Shown: piece by piece, positions 24,281 through 31,746 of the stretch
Numbering within the stretch: the first letter of the stretch is position 1
How the letters are laid out: each line of letters opens with the position of its first letter
DNA from: an uncultured Clostridia bacterium
GTDB lineage: Bacteria > Bacillota > Clostridia > Christensenellales > UBA3700
Assembly: GCA_947175555.1 (NCBI GenBank)
Contig: CAMWNK010000007.1
Coordinates: 1-44,997 of the forward strand
Reading direction: 5' to 3'
Length of the DNA stretch: 44,997 nucleotides
The notes under the pieces: generated by a model
Databases searched by the model: none
What the model was told of the DNA's origin: nothing
What the model saw: only the letters and a program-made list of their open reading frames with translations
Program-made: the position numbers and the translations under genes

Positions 24281-25618
24281 ATGATGAACGCTATTTTCGC
24301 AATGGGGAGCGTAATGCCGTTCAGGTCTTTGATATCGGCGTTCTCTTTGCCTAGCCTTGAGCTGGGCGTATTCGGTCTCAGCGTATTGTCTACGGCTCTT
24401 GCCGCCATACTGCTGATGATGTTGATTTATACGATAATCAGACTTAGGAATTATCGCGAAGAGGACGAGGAATTGGTTGCCGAGCTTGCCGACGCGGCAG
24501 CAGGCGATCCCGAAATAGAGGATGAACTTCCGCCCGAGGAAGAGATGGGGCAGGATCTGCTTCAAGATACCGCTGCTACGCTCGAGCCCGAGCAGGAGAC
24601 TGAAGACGTCGAGGAGCCTGTCGATCAGGACGATTCGCAACAGCCTTCGCCCAACTATTACGTTCTGCCTACAGACGATGAGGAAGAGCAATCCGACGAG
24701 GTTCAGCCTGTAAGCGAAGAGGAGATACCCATCGAGGAAGACGAGGTCGCGCCTCTTGCCGATACCGTAGAGGAAGAGCCCGTTGTCGATGAGGAGCAGA
24801 GCGATAGCTCGCCTTATGATTGGAATGCGTACGCAGCTGCCGTTGCAGCCGATCTTGTGGACGTGGAGTATCACGAGCCTATCGACGATATCGATACACA
24901 GTACCGCGAGCCTGTCGACGACAACGTAGTCGAGTATACCGTACCCGAAGACGTCAATGACGAGGAACCCGTAGTTGAGGAGCCCGAGCCCGTTGTGGCA
25001 GAGGAAGAAGAGGAAGAGATCGAAGAGCCTATCGTACTCAAGAGAGTGCCCAAGCCCGAGAAGAGGGAGAGCGAGCCTAAGGAGCGTAAGCCGTTTATCA
25101 TGCCGCTTCCTCCTATGGACGGACAAGAATATGAGTTGCGCTTTGACCGTAGCTTTACCGCTAAGCTCATACAGGCGGACGACATTGCCAAGGCTTATTA
25201 TTCTGAGCTCAAGAACGAGCTGTACACTTACGAGAAGGTGCACGGCCGCATGAGTTGGAGCCGCGAGACTTTCAGATGCCACCGCGATTGCGTAGCGCGT
25301 CTGGGCGTCAGGGGCAAGACGGTATGTCTGTATCTGCCGCTTAACGCAGCCGATTTCGAAGATACCAAGTATAAGGTAGAGGACGTGTCCGATGTTGCGG
25401 CCAATGAGGAAGCAACTTGCATGTACCGCATTAAGAATAACCGTAGATTGAACTATGCCAAGGAGCTTATCGCTATGGTAATGAAGCCTACAGGTTGTGT
25501 CAAGGGCGTGCAGGAACACGTGGATTATTCCTATCTGCCTTATGAGACGGACGAGCAGCTTATGCAGCGCGGCTTGGTCAAGGCACATTACGTCAAGAAG
25601 CGTAATTATAACAAGTAA
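24281..25618 (+). CDS. Acidic membrane-anchored protein with unassigned C-terminal domain
   Basis: 445 residues. Residues ~20-52 hold one transmembrane helix (LSVLSTALAAILLMMLIYTI) followed by RLRNYR, so the long tail is probably cytoplasmic. Residues ~57-265 are an extreme Glu/Asp/Pro/Val-rich disordered region. Residues ~290-440 are a folded domain with FDRSFTAKLIQADDIAKAYY, SELKNELYTYEKVHGRMSWS, GKTVCLYLPLNAADFEDTKY and the closing LPYETDEQLMQRGLVKAHYV. I have met similar domains, sometimes several per protein, as unnamed proteins of gut Clostridia; no function is known to me. The gene is alone, with its own promoter, and has strong codon bias typical of a well-expressed gene. Confidence 0.75.
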   Translation: MMNAIFAMGSVMPFRSLISAFSLPSLELGVFGLSVLSTALAAILLMMLIYTIIRLRNYREEDEELVAELADAAAGDPEIEDELPPEEEMGQDLLQDTAATLEPEQETEDVEEPVDQDDSQQPSPNYYVLPTDDEEEQSDEVQPVSEEEIPIEEDEVAPLADTVEEEPVVDEEQSDSSPYDWNAYAAAVAADLVDVEYHEPIDDIDTQYREPVDDNVVEYTVPEDVNDEEPVVEEPEPVVAEEEEEEIEEPIVLKRVPKPEKRESEPKERKPFIMPLPPMDGQEYELRFDRSFTAKLIQADDIAKAYYSELKNELYTYEKVHGRMSWSRETFRCHRDCVARLGVRGKTVCLYLPLNAADFEDTKYKVEDVSDVAANEEATCMYRIKNNRRLNYAKELIAMVMKPTGCVKGVQEHVDYSYLPYETDEQLMQRGLVKAHYVKKRNYNK

Positions 25619-25645
25619 GTATTGGGAGTACTTATATATAGGAGC

Positions 25646-25672
25646 GACGCGGATTAATTCCGCGTCGTTCTT
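25646..25672 (+). terminator. Terminator of the acidic protein gene
   Basis: GACGCGG, loop ATTAATT, CCGCGTC, then GTTCTTTT. Confidence 0.8.
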
Positions 25673-25817
25673 TTATAACCATATTGCGGTTTGGGCTCGG
25701 CGACAGATACTACAATTTCGCCTGCCCGAGGAGATTGCGAGCAGTCAATCCCAATAACAAATAATCACGTCTTAAGCAATCTGCCTTTGTCCATGTCCTC
25801 TTAATAAGATTGCTCTC

Positions 25818-25924
25818 AATCCGATATATCTTCTCTCCTAAATTCTGCTTTTTATCTAATATATCTTCGCTCTCCCAAACGCCGCTTTAATCTAATATAT
25901 TCGCGCTCCTAAACGCCGCTTTTA
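25818..25924 (+). repeat. Three tandem ~36-bp repeats
   Basis: Units 25818-25853, 25854-25889 and 25890-25924 share the pattern ATCTAATATATCTTCGCTCT then CCAAACGCCGCTTTA. Units 2 and 3 are close; unit 1 is more diverged. They are not translated in a convincing frame. Confidence 0.65.
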
Positions 25925-27000
25925 ATGAGTTAATAATATATTATGACATGCCATTTATTGTTTGAGTTACGGTGTAAAATATGAGCGAGAGGGGGATAGG
26001 TGTGCTTTCTTGCACCTTTTTGCTTACTTCGCAGTTGGTATTTACTTACTGACATCAACCTCGATTGATATATATTTTTGCGGCTTTATTTCCCTATAGC
26101 TCCCTAATCCGCCGCTTGACGTGTAACAGGCGCTACAATGAGCAGTCCTATAGTTTATAGAAAACTACGCGTAAGATAAGCGGAAGTTTATAAGCTCTAT
26201 TATCTTTGCGCTTATTCACCGTAAAAAGCGGTAGCGCCATAAGCGCACTTCCGATAGGAAGAAAAAAATTTTTATAAGTTACACTTTACAGCGACAGCAA
26301 GTTCTATCAACAGCAAGTTCTAACGACGGCAAAACGCTCTTGAACAAACTGTTCAACAGTGTATCTATATGGGGGTAGTTCTTTTTTGCTGATATTTCTT
26401 CCATAACGCCGCAGGCGGTTGTATAATTTAAGTATAGCGCTAATTGAATATTTTTCTGGTATTCCTTTATAACAGGGCTATTTCAGCCGACTCGTCTGCA
26501 TTACAGTTAATAGAGAAGGCGTATCGTAAGACCGCGCATTTATTCTTTTACGTTCTCCCACGTTTTATTGCGTACGCACATTGCTTGAAATTTAATTGGA
26601 TTGCGGCTTGTACTGCTTGGTTTGTGTTTATCTTAAGAAAAGCGGGCGAAGTTGTAGTATATTCTTCTGCCAACAAGATTATAAGTATGCGGCAGACCTG
26701 CTAACGTGCATCCAAGGATTTATTATACAGATAGGCGATTAACCTAATCTGCAAGCAGAGCGCGGCGTAATTATCTTTGCAGCATTGATTAATAAGCGGC
26801 ATAGTAAATGGCAACATGCCAAGAAAGTCATTGGCAACGTCTGTAAATGAAATACAATTATCCATTATTACGTATATCAGACGTAAGATATATGTCGAAT
26901 AATAATTATTTTTGTACAATTTTCAATTTTTTACAAAATAGCACCCGTTTTGATTTTGAATTATGCTACAATTGTCGTATAATTATCATACAGGCGGAGT
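25925..27000. other. Long gene-poor intergenic region
   Basis: No convincing gene. Visible items: a hairpin CTTCC-GAT-AGGAAG followed by A7/T5 near 26250-26275, two copies of ACAGCAAGTTCTA (26294-26306, 26310-26322), a perfect 7-3-7 palindrome TTGAACA-AAC-TGTTCAA (26340-26356), and the paired sites TTTGTACAA / TTTTACAAAAT at 26911-26939. An 86-codon TTG-started frame (26444-26704) and a 72-codon minus frame (26701-26919) lack ribosome sites and family resemblance. Confidence 0.5.
26911..26939. promoter_or_regulatory. Paired TTTGTACAA / TTTTACAAAAT sites (set 3)
   Basis: Same motif pair as at 2053-2081 and 3739-3770, here with the ACAA cores 17 bp apart instead of 20, upstream of the gene at 27006. 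Confidence 0.4.
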
Positions 27001-27005
27001 GATTT

Positions 27006-27236
27006 ATGCTATCGTCATTAAATGGCACCCATATCAACGGTAAAAAGTATCTGAGCGCGGCAATGTCGCACTACTGCGCTTTTGCGCTTTTGATTGCGGC
27101 AGGCGCCGCTAAGCGAACACATATAGGGTATAAATGCGGAGATGACGAAATAGACGCCGTTGCGGAGCGTATGAGGGAGCGCGCAAGACAATACGCTTTG
27201 AGGCGCAAGAAACTACGTGAAGGAAAGCTTATATAA
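27006..27236 (+). CDS. Unknown 76-residue basic protein
   Basis: ATG 27006 follows GGCGGAG at good spacing, and a TTGAAT-16-TATAAT promoter can be drawn at about 26957-26984. The middle is mildly hydrophobic (YCAFALLIAAGAAKR), and the C-terminus is a basic helix (MRERARQYALRRKKLREGK). No family is recognised. It lies 66 bp before the Sir2-like gene in the same direction, so the two may be co-transcribed and act together. Confidence 0.5.
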   Translation: MLSSLNGTHINGKKYLSAAMSHYCAFALLIAAGAAKRTHIGYKCGDDEIDAVAERMRERARQYALRRKKLREGKLI

Positions 27237-27302
27237 TCCTTAGGGGATAATAAGGAATATACATCGGAGGATAAAGGGCGAAACTCGCCTGTAATCACCT
27301 CA

Positions 27303-28172
27303 ATGAAAAACTATTTGCAAAGGCTCATTAAGGTCGTATCTTTAATTAGAGATGCGGAATATTTTGTTATCGCTTTAGGTACGGGAGTATCGTACGAGAC
27401 AGGCGCGCGAATCTATGGAGACAAGCTGTACAGCGTGATGGGAGACTTGACTGACGATAGCTTGTTTATGGATATGTACGACGGATTCCGCTTGCCCTAT
27501 TCGCAGGAGAGGAGATGGGCTTTTATGTCGCGATTTGCATACTCCAATATATTCGAGGAGCGACCGTTATCGATTTTTTCTCATCTGCTCGACCTCATTG
27601 GAGACAGACCGTATTTTGCAGTGTCGTCGGGCGTGGACGACCTTGCCAAGCGCGCAGGTTTTTCTTTTGCCAACATGTTCTCTTGCAGAGGCAGAGCCGA
27701 CAGATTGCAATGCTCTCGCGGTTGCCACGACATTACTTATCCCTTTGACAGGCTGTGTAAACTCATGTGCGAGGGCGGTAGAGTCAAGAGCGTGCCGCCG
27801 TCGTTGATACCCGTATGTCCCGTGTGCGGCGGAGAGATGACGCTTAACGTGGATATTTACAACGATAATTTTGTAGAAAGCAATGAGTATAAAGACGAGT
27901 ACGACAGATATTATTCATTTATCCGCAGGGCTAAAAAGCATAAGCTATTGTTTATAGAATTGGGCGAGAGAGCACAGCCCGAATACGGTAAGTTCAATAC
28001 CCGATATGTGGCAGAGCATATTACTCACCGCCTTCCCAACGCGCGTATAATACGCGTCAATAAATATGAGTCGCATGGCAGACCTTGCAATTATAATAAG
28101 ACTGTATCCTTTGACGAAAGCATCGTTAAAGTGGTAGAGGATATCATTATTAAATGCAAAGAGAGCAGATAA
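27303..28172 (+). CDS. Sir2-family (SirTM-like) NAD-dependent protein
   Basis: 289 residues. Sirtuin features: IALGTGVSYETGARIYGD for the GAGxSxxxGxxxY motif, a Zn ribbon with CSRGCHD and CPVCGG, and IELGERAQPEYGKFNTRY near the C-terminal NAD-binding part. The layout, with LQCSRGCHDITYPFD and MTLNVD after the ribbon, resembles the SirTM (class M) branch that ADP-ribosylates lipoylated proteins. The TxNxD motif is changed to SSGVD, losing the Asn expected to help bind the nicotinamide side. No macrodomain, GcvH-like or lipoate ligase gene is adjacent, so the usual SirTM operon is absent. ATG 27303 lacks a strong SD. Confidence 0.65.
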   Translation: MKNYLQRLIKVVSLIRDAEYFVIALGTGVSYETGARIYGDKLYSVMGDLTDDSLFMDMYDGFRLPYSQERRWAFMSRFAYSNIFEERPLSIFSHLLDLIGDRPYFAVSSGVDDLAKRAGFSFANMFSCRGRADRLQCSRGCHDITYPFDRLCKLMCEGGRVKSVPPSLIPVCPVCGGEMTLNVDIYNDNFVESNEYKDEYDRYYSFIRRAKKHKLLFIELGERAQPEYGKFNTRYVAEHITHRLPNARIIRVNKYESHGRPCNYNKTVSFDESIVKVVEDIIIKCKESR

Positions 28173-28980
28173 CTCATCATTAGCAACTGTATGATGTGGA
28201 TTCCCTATTTTGTCTATCCGCTACGTATGGCAAGCAGATTCGGAAATTGCACGGTTGATATGATATATCTTATCTTCGTGGCGGCAAGATGACTAAAGAT
28301 AATCATATAATATTGTTTGTAGACACTTGTAACGCAGTCGACTTGCGTTGCTTAGCTTTATAAAAAGAATTGCGCTTTACGGCATGAAAAATACGTCCGC
28401 TAATGCGGATATTCTTACGGTTGTATTGCTTTTAGTCGATAATTAACTTCTTCTCCAAGGCGAAGTGCTTTACGCCTAAGGCAGGTGATATTTTCATAAG
28501 CGGTAGCTGCGTTAACGATAATTGTCATTGCGCTACTTGATATAAAAACATCTTGAAGTTATTCCCGCATGTGCGGAGTGATTTTTCTGCTATCGCAGTA
28601 GCGAAAGATATCTAATATCTCACGCCGATTTAATTAAAGCTATCTTAAGCCTAAGGCGTAAATATTATGCTATATAGGCAGTCGTGCGCAGTAACTTGAC
28701 CTATATGCAATCGCCTTTTTAACCTAAGTTATGCCAATTGGGCAGATGCGGCAGGCTCAAGTCATAAGGCGGTAATATCTAATTGCCTAAGCCTCGGAAA
28801 AGAAGCTACACTTACAGTATATACCCGCAATCGCCGATTTCAAAGAGTTACTGACAAATTTTTTTATAGCAGATATTAATCAAGCGTTATTTAATTAGCA
28901 TTCTGCTAATTAACAATAATTTTTTTAGAGATAAATATTTTTGAAAAGCCGTAAATTTTACAGCGTGTGTAACAACAAAT
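28173..28980. other. Gene-free region with decayed hairpin array
   Basis: No gene is seen. Short palindromes resemble those of the intact arrays near guaA: TCCGC-TAAT-GCGGA (28396-28409), GCC-TAA-GGC followed by GTGATAT (28474-28491), and CCGC-ATGT-GCGG, AGTGATTTTT, CTGC-TATC-GCAG (28565-28598). I read it as a degenerate copy of the same array. Confidence 0.45.
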
Positions 28981-29184
28981 TCAATCCGTCAGTCCCAATA
29001 AATAATCCGCGCTCACGTTCAATTCCTTGCAGATAGAGGACAGTACGTCTAAAGAAGGCTCTCTTTTCCCCGTGCAATAATTATTCACCACGCTTTGCGA
29101 CATAAATATGCGTTGTGCAAGCGCATTTTGCGATAAATTATTTTCTAACAATATTTCGTTTAAGCGTTCTTTGAACTTGTTCAT
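28981..29184 (-). CDS. Cro/CI-type XRE repressor
   Basis: 67 residues that form one HTH_3 domain: ILLENNLSQNALAQRIFMSQ, SVVNNYCTGKREPSLDVLSS and CKELNVSADYLLGLTD (the usual end of compact XRE repressors). It is divergent from a second small HTH gene, with three related operators between them. Its minus-strand TATAAT (29197-29192) ends 7 nt before ATG 29184 and there is no SD, so a leaderless mRNA is predicted, as known for lambda cI from PRM. It probably represses the rightward promoter and regulates itself. Confidence 0.88.
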   Translation of the reverse strand: MNKFKERLNEILLENNLSQNALAQRIFMSQSVVNNYCTGKREPSLDVLSSICKELNVSADYLLGLTD

Positions 29185-29191
29185 ATAGTTA

Positions 29192-29267
29192 ATTATACGG
29201 CTTTTAGCGGTAATTATCTTGACATACGGCTATTAGCCGTATATAATACATATGGCTAATAGCCGTA
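29192..29267. promoter_or_regulatory. Divergent switch with three operators
   Basis: Operators of the form TACGGCTA-T-TAGCCGTA: O1 29196-29212 (two mismatches, overlapping the repressor -10), O2 29224-29242 (perfect 19-bp palindrome) and O3 29251-29267 (one mismatch). The rightward promoter is TTGACA (29219-29224), 17-bp spacer, TATAAT (29242-29247), and O2 fills that spacer exactly. The leftward promoter has TATAAT (29197-29192) and no good -35. Confidence 0.85.
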
Positions 29268-29291
29268 AGATTTATTTTGGGAGCTAATCAT

Positions 29292-29489
29292 ATGAACGAA
29301 AAACTTAATATTAGTTTAATAAAAAACCATATTAATTCTAATGGTCTAAGTATAGTAGAATTTTGTAAGCTATGCAGAATAAGTACGTCTACTTTTTATA
29401 GAATAATGCAGGGTAAAGATTTCAATACAATGTCAATCTTCAAAATAGCAAAAGAGATGAATATTCAAGTGTTTCTATTGTTTCTATAA
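29292..29489 (+). CDS. Small HTH protein (Cro-like partner)
   Basis: 65 residues from ATG 29292, which has GGGAG 8 nt upstream; the TTG further upstream lies between promoter and SD. The helix-turn-helix is SIVEFCKLCRISTSTFYRIM with QGKDFNTMSIFKIAKEMNIQ. It is driven by the strong promoter controlled by O1-O3 and faces the CI-like gene, the position of cro or an antirepressor/excision regulator. No integrase or phage gene is nearby, so this may be the surviving control region of a lost mobile element. Confidence 0.7.
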   Translation: MNEKLNISLIKNHINSNGLSIVEFCKLCRISTSTFYRIMQGKDFNTMSIFKIAKEMNIQVFLLFL

Positions 29490-29544
29490 ATGCGGCAGAT
29501 AATTGTGTCTGACTATAATACGAATATCTTATAGCGCAGAGTTA

Positions 29545-29836
29545 AAGGTAAGCGTGGTTACACTGCGTGTAATAGTGATATTTCGTTTATGCGAAGTTAA
29601 GGAAGCAATATTTTGCGTTTGCAAAATAACGCTTAAATATAAATAGGTATCCGCAACTCTGCAATAGCAGAATATCACTTTTGCGATAGCAAAAATATCA
29701 CGTTGCTTTAGCAACATATCACTCGCCGTGAGGCGAATATCACTTACAATGCTCCGCAGGAGCAGCGCGCAAAAACCACGCTTTTTGCAAGCTGTACCTT
29801 GAAAAATACGAGCGGTGCGAGCGAAAAAATATTATA
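29545..29836 (-). repeat. Hairpin array, left copy
   Basis: A chain of short hairpins separated by ATATCAC: CTCTGC-AATA-GCAGA, TTTTGC-GATA-GCAAAA, GTTGC-TTTA-GCAAC, TCGCC-GTGA-GGCGA, then GCTCC-GC-AGGAGC and GCAAAAA-CCACGC-TTTTTGC, plus the constant GCAATATTTTGC and AAATATAAATAGGTATCCGC segments. Read on the minus strand it aligns along almost its whole length with 31852-32201. It has no coding content. Confidence 0.88.
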
Positions 29837-29855
29837 ATTAATAATCCTATGAGAG

Positions 29856-29986
29856 TACGACCGATACGAAAGTAAGACGATACATTTTATCGTCGCTTTT
29901 GTATCGCGACTGGTCGTATACTGGGAGGGAGGGCGTCCGTAAGGCTGCCTTTAGAAGATATCGCTTTAGATATCTTCGCGCAGTAT
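29856..29986. ncRNA. Strongly structured segment, possible ncRNA or mobile-element end
   Basis: TACGACC (29856-29862) + GATACGAAAG + GACGATA pair with TATCGTC + CTTTTGTATC + GGTCGTA (ending 29918): 24 pairs with small internal loops. It is followed by ATACTG (29918-29923) pairing with CAGTAT (29981-29986) around a second perfect hairpin GAAGATATC-GCTTTA-GATATCTTC (29954-29977). TACTGGGAGGG at 29919 recurs at 31745. The class is not recognised. Confidence 0.4.
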
Positions 29987-30067
29987 CAGGATGCGCCGAC
30001 CGACCTGAAAGTGTGAATTTTATGCGCAATAATTAATTATGACTAAATGTTAGTTAAGCGCATAAAA

Positions 30068-30104
30068 GAGAGAAAACCGCACTTATAATGTGCGGTTGTC
30101 TCTT
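30068..30104 (+). terminator. Hairpin AGAGA-AAACCGCAC / GTGCGGTTGTCTCT
   Basis: A near-perfect 14-bp stem with an AT loop, in the gene-free leader region of guaA. The U-tract is poor, so it may be another structural module instead of a terminator. Confidence 0.5.
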
Positions 30105-30108
30105 AAAG

Positions 30109-30185
30109 TAACCGCCAACACTTGACGAACTCTTAATTTAGGTTATAAACAATATTTGTTAGTCAAGTGTTGCGTTTGGCGGTTA
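30109..30185. repeat. 77-bp palindromic element P1 (TAACCGCCAA ends)
   Basis: TAACCGCCAACACTTGAC at the left pairs with GTCAAGTGTTGCGTTTGGCGGTTA at the right around an AT-rich loop. The same ends and the same left flank (CTTAAAG) recur at 31669-31746. Its right end is 8 bp before the guaA -35 box. Confidence 0.75.
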
Positions 30186-30192
30186 TTATTAT

Positions 30193-30221
30193 TTGACATT
30201 TTTCTCCCCATATTATATTAT
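30193..30221 (+). promoter_or_regulatory. Promoter of guaA
   Basis: TTGACA (30193-30198), 17-bp spacer, TATTAT (30216-30221), followed by AAGGAG before ATG 30255. There is no room for a purine riboswitch. Confidence 0.65.
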
Positions 30222-30254
30222 TAATTCATACTTGAAGTAAGGAGTTTTTAGGGT

Positions 30255-31514
30255 ATGAAGCAAGACATGATTGTTATCATAGACCTCGGTAGCGAAGAGA
30301 ATTCTGCCGTGGCAAGAGAAATAAGAGCAATGGGCGTTTACAGCGAGATATATCCTCACGATATCACTGCAAAGAGCCTTGCCGATATGCCTAACGTCAA
30401 GGGCATAGTGCTCAACTGCGGCCCCAATAACATCGTAGACGGCAAGGAAATAAGCGTGAGCGATAGCGTGCTGTCATGCGGAATACCCACCACTACAATT
30501 AAGGACGGCAGCGCGCATGATACGCTTAAGTCTTTCATTTTCGATACATGCAAATGCGAAGCTAATTGGAATATGAACAACTTTATCGACGATCAGGTAG
30601 AGTTGCTTCGTAAGCAGATTGGCGATAAGAAGGTGTTGCTTGCTCTCTCCGGCGGCGTAGACAGCTCCGTTGTTGCGGCATTGCTCATACGCGCTATCGG
30701 CAAGCAGCTTGTGTGCGTGCACGTCAATCACGGTCTGTTGCGTAAAGGCGAGCCCGAGCAGGTGGTCAAGGTATTCAGAGAAGAGCTGGGCGCTACGCTC
30801 ATCTATTCCGACAGCGTAGACAGATTTTTGGACAAGCTCGCAGGAGTTGCAGATCCCGAGAAGAAGCGTAAGATTATCGGCGCGGAGTTTATAAGAGTAT
30901 TCGAGGAAGAGGCGCGTAAGCTCGACGGTATCGACTTCTTGGCACAGGGCACAATTTATCCCGATATCGTGGAGAGCGGCACTAAGACCAATAAGATTGT
31001 CAAGTCTCACCACAATGTAGGCGGCTTGCCCGATGACCTTAAGTTTGAGCTTGTAGAGCCTCTTAAATATCTGTTCAAGGACGAAGTACGCGCTTGCGGT
31101 AAGGCTTTGGGCTTGCCCGACGATATGGTATACCGTCAGCCGTTCCCCGGTCCCGGTTTGGGCGTAAGATGCTTGGGTGCAATTACGCGCGACAGACTCG
31201 AGGCTGTGCGCGAGTCCGATGCTATATTGAGAGAAGAATTTGCCCGCGCTGGATTGCAAGGTAAGGTATGGCAGTATTTTACGCTTATCCCCGAAGTCAA
31301 GTCGGTGGGCGTAAAAGATAACGCGCGTTCGTTCGAGTGGCCTGTCATTATCCGCGCCGTAAATACCGTGGACGCTATGACGGCTACTATCGAGCATATC
31401 GATTGGGCGCTGCTGGATAAGATTACTTCCCGTATCATAAAAGAGGTTAAGGGCGTCAACAGGGTGTGCTACGACCTCACGCCTAAGCCTACGGGGACGA
31501 TAGAGTGGGAATAA
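30255..31514 (+). CDS. guaA: GMP synthase with truncated, inactive glutaminase domain
   Basis: 419 residues against about 510-525 in normal GuaA. It makes GMP from XMP and ATP in the cytoplasm. The ATP pyrophosphatase domain is intact: LSGGVDSSVVAALL (PP-loop ~131-144), VHVNHGLLRKGE, FLAQGTIYPDIVESG, and the C-terminal dimer domain with RQPFPGPGLGVRCLG and TPKPTGTIEWE. The N-terminal class I amidotransferase domain keeps only its first ~80 residues (IVIIDLGSEENSAVAREIRA, GIVLNCGPNNIVDG, SCGIPTT) and then jumps to FIDD. The GICYG nucleophile and the HPEV/His-Glu part are absent. It should use free ammonia unless a separate glutaminase helps. It lies between inverted hairpin arrays. Confidence 0.93.
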   Translation: MKQDMIVIIDLGSEENSAVAREIRAMGVYSEIYPHDITAKSLADMPNVKGIVLNCGPNNIVDGKEISVSDSVLSCGIPTTTIKDGSAHDTLKSFIFDTCKCEANWNMNNFIDDQVELLRKQIGDKKVLLALSGGVDSSVVAALLIRAIGKQLVCVHVNHGLLRKGEPEQVVKVFREELGATLIYSDSVDRFLDKLAGVADPEKKRKIIGAEFIRVFEEEARKLDGIDFLAQGTIYPDIVESGTKTNKIVKSHHNVGGLPDDLKFELVEPLKYLFKDEVRACGKALGLPDDMVYRQPFPGPGLGVRCLGAITRDRLEAVRESDAILREEFARAGLQGKVWQYFTLIPEVKSVGVKDNARSFEWPVIIRAVNTVDAMTATIEHIDWALLDKITSRIIKEVKGVNRVCYDLTPKPTGTIEWE

Positions 31515-31547
31515 GATTATAACGAGGGGCACCACTTAAACGCAGAC

Positions 31548-31574
31548 AAAAGCACGGATATTCCGTGCTTTTTT
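31548..31574 (+). terminator. Terminator of guaA, part of the element's left inverted repeat
   Basis: AAAGCACGGA, TAT, TCCGTGCTTTTTT. A strong terminator that lies within the terminal inverted repeat of the 872-bp element, so the element supplies transcription stop for guaA. Confidence 0.85.
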
Positions 31575-31668
31575 GCTACGTGTTTCCCCTCGTTAGCTCC
31601 CCTCCGCAAACGCTTTCGCGTTTTCAAGGTATCGCTTGCAAAAAGCGTGGTTTTTGCGCGCTTAAAGA

Positions 31669-31746
31669 TAACCGCCAAGCGCAATACTTGGCAGGCAAAT
31701 CACTATAATTATAGTAAATTATTCAACTGCCGCGTATTGGCGGTTA
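31669..31746. repeat. 78-bp palindromic element P2 (TAACCGCCAA ends)
   Basis: ATAACCGCCAA, AATAC and GCAG pair with CTGC, GTATT and TTGGCGGTTA around an AT-rich centre. Same ends and left flank CTTAAAG as P1 at 30109-30185, with a different interior. It is followed at 31745 by TACTGGGAGGGG and a terminator-like hairpin GAGGGGA...TCCCCTC-TTTTT. Confidence 0.7.

Noticed and set aside
24233..25588. 451-codon open frame on the minus strand
   Set aside because: It is the antisense of the acidic Glu/Asp-rich gene, where GAG/GAC-rich codons leave few stops. It has no ribosome site or family resemblance.
26340..26356. TTGAACA-AAC-TGTTCAA as a LexA box
   Set aside because: The Gram-positive LexA consensus needs CGAAC-N4-GTTCG; the central spacing and flanking bases do not fit and no SOS gene follows.
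26444..26704. 86-codon frame with TTG start
   Set aside because: No SD, no family and AT-rich random composition. It could be read as a relic, but nothing supports it.
26701..26919. 72-codon minus-strand frame in the gene-poor region
   Set aside because: It has no ribosome site and no recognisable sequence, and lies in a region rich in repeats.
30186..30254. Purine riboswitch upstream of guaA
   Set aside because: The leader after the predicted start is only about 25 nt, too short for an aptamer.
30474..31535. 353-codon minus-strand frame over guaA
   Set aside because: guaA is unmistakable on the plus strand; the antisense frame has no signals.
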